Below, one piece after another: positions 20,467 to 26,760 of a DNA stretch of 26,760 nucleotides. Source of the DNA: Nemertoderma westbladi (lineage: Eukaryota; Xenacoelomorpha; Nemertodermatida; Nemertodermatidae); NCBI GenBank assembly GCA_032718475.1, contig JAUCBJ010004848.1, forward strand, positions 1 to 26,760. The letters run 5' to 3'. The notes beneath the pieces were generated by a model. That model was not told the origin of the DNA. It ran no database searches and saw nothing but the letters and a program-made list of their open reading frames with translations. Positions within the stretch are counted from its first letter, which is position 1. Each line of letters opens with the position of its first letter. Both the position numbers and the translations under genes were made by a program.

Positions 20467-20750
20467 TAGTGTGTGTGGCTGACCATGAGATCTGGGGGTG
20501 CCATGTTGCTGGGTCCGCCGGCACTGTGTATGGCTGACCGCGATATCTGGAGTCGCTATGGTGTTGGGTCCGTCGGCACTGTATGTGTGGCGGACCATGA
20601 GATCTGGGGGTGCCATGTTGCTGGATCCACCGGCACTGTGTGAGGCTGACCGCGAGATCTGGAGTCGCTATGTTGCTGGGTCCATCCGCACTGTATGTGT
20701 GGCTGAACATTATATCTGGGTGTGCCATGCTGCTGGGTCCACCTGCATCA
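20467..20750. repeat. 55-57-base minisatellite, second block of 5 units
   Basis: Five more units of the array at 18800-19690 resume directly after the AGT microsatellite of copy A and end in the same GAACATTATATCTGGG unit, cut at the same GGGTCCACC junction. The word at 20706 matches 19645, an offset of 1061. Confidence 0.92.
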
Positions 20751-21534
20751 CCCAGGCTCCTCAGCTCATTAGAACATGGTGCTTCTAGTGTTGGTCTTTT
20801 TATTAACTCCAGAAAGACCAAAATTCTGACAGTTAACTTTGAAAGTCCTCAGCAAGTCTCTGATCGGATGAGCATAAGCTCAAAGGATGGTATGCTTGAG
20901 CATGTGGACGATTTCTGTTACCTGGGATCATGGATCCGGAAGTCAGGTGAGGACCTTCGAATACGTAAGGGAAAGGCATGGGCAGCCTTGAATAGGCTTT
21001 CCAGGATTTGGAAGTCACCGAGAATTAATCGGAAACTTAAGGTCCGATTATTTAGAGCAGCAGTAGTTCCAGTACTCCTATATGGGAGTCCATGCTGGGC
21101 TCTAACTGCTGAGGACACCAAATCTCTGGGTGGCACATTCACAAGAATGCTACGCCCGGTTCATTGTGTCAAGTACAATGCACACATCTCCAACCAGACA
21201 CTATATAACATTGGAGGTGTCTCATTGGTTCCCCCAAGCTTGACACTAGAACAAAATCGCCTCCGCTTTGCAGGACATTGCTTTCGCCGTGAGGACCAGC
21301 CAGTGCATAATCTTGTACTTTGTAGGCCTCATGGAGTGAATAAGCATGGGCCGGGACAGCCCATGACTTTCTTGAGACGCATCTTAAAGGACACTGGCCT
21401 TGAAGATGCGGATGATCTAGCAAATGTCATGAGTGATAGGGAGTTGTGGCGGTGCAATTTTGTCGATAAGCCGGCACAGCATTCTTAAAAATGCAGCTGC
21501 AATGCAGCATGCCGATCCTAGTAGTGGGCTGAGT
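20745..21534 (+). pseudogene. 5'-truncated LINE RT C-terminal region, copy B
   Basis: This is a tandem duplicate of copy A, about 98% identical by eye (roughly a dozen differences), with an uninterrupted frame to the TAA at 21486-21488. The offset is 1061 at the left and 1064 at the right. The difference is a 3-base in-frame gain where copy A has HGGQP and copy B HGPGQP. After the shared tail GCCGATCCTAGTAG (from 21511) copy B continues TGGGCTGAGTATTGAGAG, which may be native LINE 3' sequence, whereas copy A returns to the minisatellite. Confidence 0.85.
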
Positions 21535-21976
21535 ATTGAGAGACCTGTATAACGTCAAGTGTGTGTCTCTCCTTGTTCTTACACTGGTACCAACAGTTAC
21601 AGCTCATGAGGGATGACGTATTCTGATAGGGCGTTGTCTTAGCAATGATCCCTTGCTAGTGTTTGCTCTGATAAACTACATACACTACACACCATCACAA
21701 AGGAATGTGGAAAGAGTCAGCCACTGCAATACCAATAATACTGTAATTACCTCTGCCTATTGAGTAAGATGAAAATTAGGTTCATAGAGGATTAACGTTT
21801 AATGGCACTAATATATAATATATATTGCATACCATATGTCCAAGGAAGATCGAACAATAGGCTTGACTTGACTATACATACAGTAGGTCGTGTAAAGGTC
21901 ATTTTGTCTGAGTAATACTCTACAGAATTTTATTTATATAATCTTTGTTGTTAATTCGAAATATAAACAAAAAACG
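21535..21976. other. Gene-free spacer
   Basis: I see no gene, tandem array or clear mobile element here. The first part may be LINE 3' untranslated sequence; the rest is unique AT-rich DNA. Confidence 0.4.
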
Positions 21977-22102
21977 GTAATCCCAAATCCCTTATTCCCA
22001 GATACCAAAAGGTCGCGTTGTTCAACTGAGCCCCGTTAGTGGAAACAGCCAGTGCCGCTAGTCGGTGGGGTTGACTTGTTGACAAAAGGATGAGGCGTAA
22101 TG

Positions 22103-22121
22103 AGATACGCATTGCGTATCT
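22103..22121. other. 19-base near-perfect palindrome
   Basis: AGATACGCA at 22103-22111 and TGCGTATCT at 22113-22121 are exact inverse complements around a single T. It lies just before the 22-base array. The function is unknown. Confidence 0.6.
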
Positions 22122-22139
22122 TCTTCAGTGAACCAATAA

Positions 22140-22420
22140 TGGCAGATACCAAATTCCTTATTCCCAAATCCCAAATACCATATTCCCAAATCCCAAATAC
22201 CTTAATTCCAAATCCCAAATACCTTATTCCCAAATCCCTTAATCCCAAATACCTTATTCCCAAATCCCAAATATCTTATCCCAAATCCCAAATACCTTAT
22301 TCCCAAATCCCAGATACAGCTTATTCCCAAATCCCAAATACCTTATTCCCAAATACCTCCTTATTCCCAAATCCCAAATACCTTATACCCAAATACCTTA
22401 TTCCTAAACCCCAAATTCAC
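22140..22420. repeat. AT-rich minisatellite with CCCAAATACCTTATT unit
   Basis: Roughly a dozen units of about 17-24 bases with the core CCCAAATACCTTATTCCCAA; unit length varies because the CCAAATCC part is present or absent. An outlying partial copy lies at about 21979-22008, before the palindrome region. The minus strand stays open and gives a Gly-Ile-Tyr-Leu repeat peptide, which I take as an artefact. Confidence 0.9.
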
Positions 22421-22516
22421 CATTTCTGGGATTTGCTTCCAGTTTCCCCTGGTGAGTTATTTTTCTGTGCGTGTCCATAGTTTCCCCCCCTATCTGAGTA
22501 GATTATGTACGGTATC

Positions 22517-22802
22517 AAGTAAAGTAAAAGTAAAGTAAATTTTCTTCGGCCGCTAGGCCAGGGATTACGCACAAAGTCTGACGACTTATTTCCAGTGCGG
22601 TCCCCCCAGAACTTTACTCCCCAGAGGAAACTCCAGTACTCATTTAGCTACAACTTATGGATGCAAGGCAGAGATGCGCCCTGGCTGGTCCCTTTAAAGC
22701 ATTCGTGCCGAAACGAAAACTGCCCTGGCCCATGTGAGGATCGAACCCACGACCTACAGGAGATGTGAATTCAATGCGACCACTACACCAAGGTGGAACC
22801 TT
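22517..22802 (-). mobile_element. tRNA-derived SINE, about 286 bases
   Basis: Read on the minus strand from 22802, the element begins with a tRNA-like head. The A box TTGGTGTAGTGGTC lies at 22791-22778 and a perfect B box GGTTCGATCC at 22747-22738, at a tRNA-like spacing. A unique body of about 200 bases follows, then a tail of TTTAC-type repeats (22539-22517). A 6-base word GGTATC lies just outside both ends (22511-22516 and 22803-22808) and may be a short target duplication. The internal promoter looks intact, so it could still be transcribed by RNA polymerase III. It must have relied on a LINE for movement; its tail resembles neither LINE seen here. Confidence 0.82.
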
Positions 22803-22808
22803 GGTATC

Positions 22809-23491
22809 GATAGTTTTATTTTAGTTTTAGTGTGACAGTAGGCCTAGTGTGAGCGTTGTGGTTGTGAGTTCCACGTCAGCTGGGCACGTGGCCGTGTTCA
22901 GGTGTTAGGCAGTTGTTATTCTTATCTTAGGCCTACAGCGGTATGTCATGGCCTACGGTATGTACAGATGTTTTAACATTTGCTGTACCGGTTGCCGGTA
23001 CGTATATTTCAGTTTGTATAATGCAGTACGGTACAGCGGTAATGATTGCGTTGCATTTGCATTGTAATGTGTTCATTATACATTAAATACTGTCTACTTT
23101 AAAATACTGACAGACTGATGGATAGCAGGATAGGCCTGATACTGTTAAGAGCAAGAAAGCAACCGTTTCTACCTGTCTACCGTGCGAGCAAATCCCAGAA
23201 TCCATGGAGTGCAATAGCTGAATACCTAGTCATATAAAGAAGTCTCGTGTCACTGCCAGTCTCCCACTTGCATAAAGCTGAAACAGTGGAAAGTGCCATA
23301 ATTAGTAATTCTGTAATTAGAGCTAAATATGATAGGCCTACCGGTAGTGACTGTTGCTTACTAGGCCTAGCCAGTCAGTACCTGTACTACAGTACTACAG
23401 TACCGTAACTGAGTAACGATAGCTTTTACTTACAGTCTTAATTCAGTAATTGACCTTTTATATTTATATATCTGTATATTATAATGATCTA
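22809..23491. other. Upstream region of SMCO4
   Basis: This is the region ahead of SMCO4, unique and rich in TAGGCCTA (22839, 22928, 23333, 23362) and TACCGGTA. CCACGT (22871-22876) and ACGTGG (22886-22891) form an inverted pair that includes a CACGTG E-box at 22885-22890. TTTTACTTACAG ending at 23435 is a candidate splice acceptor 57 bases before the start codon. No TATA box stands out. Confidence 0.45.
23424..23435 (+). promoter_or_regulatory. Candidate splice or trans-splice acceptor upstream of SMCO4
   Basis: TTTTACTTACAG fits a 3' splice-site consensus and ends at 23435; the start codon is at 23492. A second AG (TTAATTCAG) ends at 23446. Either could close a 5' untranslated intron or accept a spliced leader. 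This is motif evidence only. Confidence 0.35.
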
Positions 23492-23677
23492 ATGGCTCGA
23501 CAGGTATTTAAAGGTAAACCGAAGAAAGAGACGCGAAAGGATAAGGAAGAACGACGGAAATCCATGGCCGATATTCGTAACAAAATATTCACTGTTGTCA
23601 TTCCTTCATTTATTGTGATTGCTGTTCTCATAACATTGTATGTGTTTGCGAATTCGCGTAAAGTCGAGAGCATTTAA
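23492..23677 (+). CDS. SMCO4: SMCO4 homologue, small single-pass membrane protein
   Basis: The 61-residue protein closely follows the SMCO4 family (single-pass membrane and coiled-coil domain protein 4; human protein about 59 residues). A basic N-terminal part carries the family signature FKGKPKKETRKDKEERRKS (6-24), predicted as a short charged helix, followed by one membrane span (about 32-53, FTVVIPSFIVIAVLITLYVF) and a short polar tail. The start is the ATG at 23492, which gives MARQVFKGKPKKE; an in-frame extension to 23450 would need a TTG start and adds nothing conserved. The gene is complete, with no intron in the coding part. The molecular role of SMCO4 is not well established. It is the first of three small-spaced genes on this strand, 435 bases before BET1. 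Confidence 0.9.
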   Translation: MARQVFKGKPKKETRKDKEERRKSMADIRNKIFTVVIPSFIVIAVLITLYVFANSRKVESI

Positions 23678-24112
23678 AGGCTGAACTGTTTTGTCTAGGT
23701 CTTTCACATTCCTAACAATCATTCGATCGGAGAGCCATACGATATTTAATGTTTTATGTATCATTAATCAGTTAATGGTTGCCTAATACTCGGATACTAC
23801 GATTGCAGGTAGGTAGTTAGTTAGGCCAAGAGTTATGTTCGCTCTGATTCATATATATATTGCATAGATAACCGTATAGGCCTATCTGTATATCGAGCCT
23901 ACCGGTAGCATCAACTACATATATCAGTATATCACTGCAGCTCTGTATATCGTTATATCGTTACAGTCTTACTGAGAGACTGACAAAGGGATGGAGAAAT
24001 CTGAATTCTAAAAAAGTATTATTAGCTTTACATAATACCGTACCGGTATATGTTTATGATCGATACCTGCAATATAGGCCTACTTACCGAATTACACTAA
24101 TTCGGTATTAGA
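23678..24112. other. SMCO4-BET1 spacer
   Basis: 435 bases with no gene. It contains TAGGCCTA at 23877 and 24075 and TACCGGTA at 23900 and 24041. The word TTACAGTCTTA (about 23964) also occurs at the SMCO4 candidate acceptor (23431). No canonical AATAAA is visible. It ends in a stable hairpin just before the BET1 start codon. Confidence 0.5.
24085..24107 (+). promoter_or_regulatory. Perfect hairpin six bases upstream of BET1 start
   Basis: TACCGAATTA (24085-24094) and TAATTCGGTA (24098-24107) pair perfectly over 10 bases around the loop CAC. The stem ends five bases before the ATG at 24113. If it lies in the mRNA it could hinder start-site scanning or bind a regulator; as DNA it could be a dimeric factor site. 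Confidence 0.6.
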
Positions 24113-24433
24113 ATGAAACGGGTTGCTACGGGCAACACCCCCAGCCACCACGAGTTATTGGAGGAACAAAACAGAGAGTTGGAAGTTGACCTTCAAGCTA
24201 AAGTTGGTGCGTTGAAGAGCTTATCAATAGACATTGGCAATGAGGTTCGTAGCCAGAATATATTCCTCTCCGATATGGATTCGACGTTCGAGACTTCGTC
24301 TGGAGTTCTCGGCGTGGCGATGATGAACCTCGGAGCGTTAAGTAAAACCGCGTCTAAATACAGCATATACTGTTACCTATTTGCCTTCTGTTTTATGGTT
24401 TTCCTTGTTATGTGGTATATTAAACGCAGTTAG
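24113..24433 (+). CDS. BET1: BET1 Qc-SNARE, ER-Golgi vesicle fusion
   Basis: The 106-residue tail-anchored SNARE is expected to pair with syntaxin-5, membrin/GS27 and Sec22b-type partners in fusing ER-derived vesicles with the Golgi. The SNARE helix spans about residues 16-80, with the family core VGALKSLSIDIGNEVRSQN. Gln48 sits at the ionic zero layer, as in Qc-SNAREs, and FLSDMDSTFETSSGVLG follows. A single C-terminal membrane span (about 83-103, rich in Phe, Leu and Val) and a short basic tail, KRS, complete it. Length is close to the usual 110-120. BET1L (GS15) is the nearest alternative; the SLSIDIGNEVRSQN stretch is closer to BET1 by eye. No intron interrupts the frame. RINT1 starts 86 bases downstream. 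Confidence 0.9.
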   Translation: MKRVATGNTPSHHELLEEQNRELEVDLQAKVGALKSLSIDIGNEVRSQNIFLSDMDSTFETSSGVLGVAMMNLGALSKTASKYSIYCYLFAFCFMVFLVMWYIKRS

Positions 24434-24519
24434 CCATCGACTTTATGGGTCAAGGTTTAACTTTATTGCGAATATAATAATTACATACCTGTTTCCAATT
24501 TCAACTATAAAAATTAATT
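24434..24519 (+). other. Short BET1-RINT1 intergenic gap
   Basis: Only 86 bases separate the BET1 stop from the RINT1 ATG. I see no AATAAA or ATTAAA poly(A) signal and no strong pyrimidine tract ending in AG close to the RINT1 start; the nearest upstream AG is at about 24454. Such a gap has to serve as the BET1 3' end, the RINT1 promoter or both, or lie within one transcript. Confidence 0.6.
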
Positions 24520-26742
24520 ATGGAGTGTGGTAATAAACTCCATTGCGATTCTGTTAAACAGTTTATTGACTCGAAGTTTAATGTCTCCGCTTTCGAAACC
24601 CTCGGGGGTTTATTGAAGGAGGAGTTGGATAAAGTGCGCGAAGAATGCGATAAGTTGGAAGCCCAGGTTGGAAAGCAAACGGAGGAAGTTAGCAAACCAG
24701 TTTCATCACGTCTAGACGATCTAATTACTCAGTCTAAATTGGCGGTTAGCAGAGTGGATCAGCTGAAGGACTCAGTTGAATCTGTTACCGACGATTTGGA
24801 TAGTTTACTGACGGCCTCCCAACCCGGGAACCAACAGATCCGTTCGCTAGTGGAACAGATTAACGAATTGGAGAGATACGCGGAGTACCTAGCCGTCCTG
24901 TCCCATGTGGACTCCATGTCCGATTCAATAGATTCCTTCTACAAGAGTTCCCGCACCAACCGCGCTGTCATCCAGTATTGCGAGCTCTCCAAGGTCTACG
25001 GCCTTCTGGAGGCCTCGCATTGCCATCATCTACTCACCTACATCCGCCAGCTGCTCCTTTACTGGCACAATGTGCTGCGGCAGTCGGTCGGGGACCTATT
25101 CGAGGCCGCGATCCGCTCCATCAACTGGCCGTTCATCGACTCCCCGGCCCCGGACTCTATAGACACGGAGCTGACCGCCAACCTCCAGTCCCACATACTC
25201 AACCTACTCCGTCTCCAACTCCCGGATCAGTTGACACCCCAAGGGGAGCACTCCCCTCTGAGCTCCCCCTCCTCCAGTCGCTCCCTGCTCCCCATCCAGC
25301 TCCCCCCTGTGGACCCCGATATCCCGCTCCCGATTAAACTCCTCCTTAAACCGCTGTCTCGTCGATTCCGTTTCCATTTCTGCGCGAAACGCCGCGAAAC
25401 AAACAACCCGGAACGGCCTGACTGGTTCCTCAACCAGCTACTCGTCTGGATTCGCGACCACGATGGCTTCCTCTCTACGATCTTCCAGTCCATCGTTGAC
25501 CGCGCTCTCCCCGACGCCGTTCTCGACTGCCGTTTCTACTTCGCCCGTGGAATAATCGAACTCGTTGAAACTAAACTCCTGATGGACCTCCCGGTTACTC
25601 TCTACGACGATCACATCTTCTGTCGTCTCGTCGACGAGCTGCTCTCCTTCCACTCCCAGTGGACCCTTCTTCTCGGCCGTCACGTCGCCAAGGCCACCAA
25701 CGTGTTCCGCTTCCTCTCCCATCCCGATATATTCGCCAAGTGGCTCCACGTTGAGCGGAAGTTCGCTGTAGAGCGTCTCGACTCGATCCTGTCCTCCCCG
25801 GATGCGTGGCTCTCCGTGGACCCGGACTCGGACAACGTCCCACAGTGCGCCCAGGCCCTCGTCGACTTCCTCAGTCTGATGAGCCGTCGATTCGGGGAGC
25901 TTCCGGAACCGCGTCTGCAGTCCCAGTTCCTCGACCTCCAGCTGGGGTTGGTGGACGATCTGCGAGTGCGAACACTGCAACTGCTGCGGGACGAGTGGGC
26001 CCTCCCGTTGGGAGAGAAGTTCAGAGCGATACTGAACCTCGTCGGATTCGTTATTGCTACCCTCGACGAGTGGGCTCAACTCACCCTCTACATCGAGTTG
26101 CACTGCCATCGTTCGCAGGAACCAGACTCACACGATGGAACTGTATTTGACGAGATTATACAACTATATCGACGTCTGCAGGACGAGATGATTGACACTA
26201 TTATAGAGAATGTTATGATTGACGTTAAGATAAACGCAAGGGACTACTGTTCCTCTAAGTGGTTCTGTATTCCCCCAACTTCATCCTTCGTCGCGATGAC
26301 CTTATCCGACTCGGCCTGCGAGCTGTTGCTGACCTTGCGGGACCGTCTCTTCGTGCTCCACACCTCGGTCACTCGGGGCGCGTTCACCTCGATTTGGCGA
26401 CAACTCGCTACCCAACTCAACGATTTCCTCTACAACCAACTCATCCTCCACAACCGCTTCTCTGAGGGCGGCTGCGCCCAACTAGACGTCGATATGAGAC
26501 GCAACTTGTTTCCTACCTTCGGGGATTTCACATCGAAACCCGAGAATTACTTTAAGGATCTGAAAGAAGCGTGTACTTTGTTGAATTGCAACATGGGGAC
26601 TTCGTATCTGCTCAAGGAAACTTTGGCAGATAATCGATGTTCCCATTCCAAGAAGGTGGAAACTCTTCATGAACTCGGTGTCTTCAACATAACTCCAAGT
26701 AACGCCATAGTCATTCTTAACCTTCGCCAGGAATCAATGTAG
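24520..26742 (+). CDS. RINT1: RINT1/Tip20 family subunit of the NRZ (Dsl1) ER tether
   Basis: The 740-residue protein is complete (human RINT1 is about 790). In animals RINT1 joins ZW10 and NAG in the NRZ complex on the ER, tethering Golgi-derived COPI vesicles together with syntaxin-18; RINT1 also binds RAD50. The N-terminal part (about 22-98) is a predicted coiled coil (heptads around LLKEELDKVREECDKLEAQV), the ZW10-binding type of region. The RINT1/TIP20 domain fills about 240-735 and includes the family block RFRFHF (282-287) followed by PDWFLNQLLVWIRDHDGFL (about 299-317). The frame has no intron over 2.2 kb. GC content and C-ending codons rise sharply for roughly residues 147-534 compared with both ends. 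It lies 86 bases after BET1, another ER-Golgi traffic gene. The stop lies 18 bases before the window's end. Confidence 0.92.
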   Translation: MECGNKLHCDSVKQFIDSKFNVSAFETLGGLLKEELDKVREECDKLEAQVGKQTEEVSKPVSSRLDDLITQSKLAVSRVDQLKDSVESVTDDLDSLLTASQPGNQQIRSLVEQINELERYAEYLAVLSHVDSMSDSIDSFYKSSRTNRAVIQYCELSKVYGLLEASHCHHLLTYIRQLLLYWHNVLRQSVGDLFEAAIRSINWPFIDSPAPDSIDTELTANLQSHILNLLRLQLPDQLTPQGEHSPLSSPSSSRSLLPIQLPPVDPDIPLPIKLLLKPLSRRFRFHFCAKRRETNNPERPDWFLNQLLVWIRDHDGFLSTIFQSIVDRALPDAVLDCRFYFARGIIELVETKLLMDLPVTLYDDHIFCRLVDELLSFHSQWTLLLGRHVAKATNVFRFLSHPDIFAKWLHVERKFAVERLDSILSSPDAWLSVDPDSDNVPQCAQALVDFLSLMSRRFGELPEPRLQSQFLDLQLGLVDDLRVRTLQLLRDEWALPLGEKFRAILNLVGFVIATLDEWAQLTLYIELHCHRSQEPDSHDGTVFDEIIQLYRRLQDEMIDTIIENVMIDVKINARDYCSSKWFCIPPTSSFVAMTLSDSACELLLTLRDRLFVLHTSVTRGAFTSIWRQLATQLNDFLYNQLILHNRFSEGGCAQLDVDMRRNLFPTFGDFTSKPENYFKDLKEACTLLNCNMGTSYLLKETLADNRCSHSKKVETLHELGVFNITPSNAIVILNLRQESM

Positions 26743-26760
26743 TGTCGTGCTTCAACAGTG
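26743..26760. other. Start of RINT1 3' flank
   Basis: Eighteen bases after the RINT1 stop codon; too short to interpret. Confidence 0.4.

Larger units (their letters stand above)
19588..21520. repeat. Composite tandem duplication (minisatellite plus LINE fragment)
   Basis: Two copies of a composite unit of about 1.06 kb, each made of the last minisatellite units, an identical minisatellite-LINE junction and the LINE fragment. The shared internal junction shows that insertion came first and duplication second, probably by unequal exchange within the minisatellite. Confidence 0.85.

Noticed and set aside
22036-22480. Gly-Ile-Tyr-Leu repeat frame (minus) and Ile-Pro-Lys repeat frame (plus)
   Set aside because: Products of the AT-rich 22-base array without start context or domain.
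22517-22802. True tRNA gene on the minus strand at 22738-22802
   Set aside because: Boxes are good but the head continues into a SINE body with a TTTAC tail, and a clean cloverleaf is not evident.
25438-26109. 223-codon antisense frame within RINT1
   Set aside because: It results from the GC-rich, C-ending codons of the central RINT1 coding part; RINT1 family similarity on the + strand is clear.

Overview
This is a stretch of an invertebrate animal nuclear genome. Four complete protein genes have animal relatives: a type II membrane GT32-like glycosyltransferase, SMCO4, the Qc-SNARE BET1 and the NRZ/Dsl1-complex subunit RINT1. All four are on the + strand and each is a single uninterrupted coding exon. 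Non-LTR retrotransposon (LINE) fragments, a tRNA-derived SINE, a foldback DNA element and many minisatellites also fit an animal. The intron-free coding regions and an 86-base BET1-RINT1 gap suggest a compact, intron-poor gene organisation, but I cannot name the phylum from sequence alone.

Layout. 1-333: unique AT-rich DNA with a TTTG microsatellite. 334-5448: a 5.1 kb satellite of a 26-base unit, about 195 copies, with higher-order duplications. 5449-7416: gene-poor DNA with a small hairpin-bearing array and a 22-C homopolymer. 7417-8330: a 33/34-base minisatellite of 28 units. 8946-9928: a 983-base foldback element, nearly all inverted repeat, flanked by a perfect 8-base target duplication. 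11302-13125: a broken LINE whose C-terminal zinc-knuckle segment is amplified five-fold in frame. 14347-14642: a small terminal-inverted-repeat element. 15305-16405: the glycosyltransferase.

16931-17894: 23 copies of a 42-base unit that carries a tRNA-type A box on the minus strand, followed by a tRNA-like segment. 18203-18305: a relic of a second LINE family. 18803-21534: a 55-57-base minisatellite into which a 5'-truncated copy of that LINE is embedded, with the whole composite then tandemly duplicated (offset 1061-1064 bases). 21977-22420: a 22-base AT-rich array. 22517-22802: a SINE on the minus strand. 23492-26742: the gene-dense end, SMCO4, BET1 and RINT1.

BET1 and RINT1 act in the same process, ER-Golgi vesicle traffic: BET1 is a fusion SNARE and RINT1 belongs to the tether that receives Golgi-derived vesicles at the ER. 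They are packed head to tail with no canonical AATAAA between them, so a shared or trans-spliced transcript is possible. The rest of the window is mainly repeat DNA; tandem arrays alone make up roughly a third. I see no convincing wholly new gene system. The best leads are the foldback element, the amplified zinc-knuckle in the LINE, the A-box minisatellite and the BET1-RINT1 pair.
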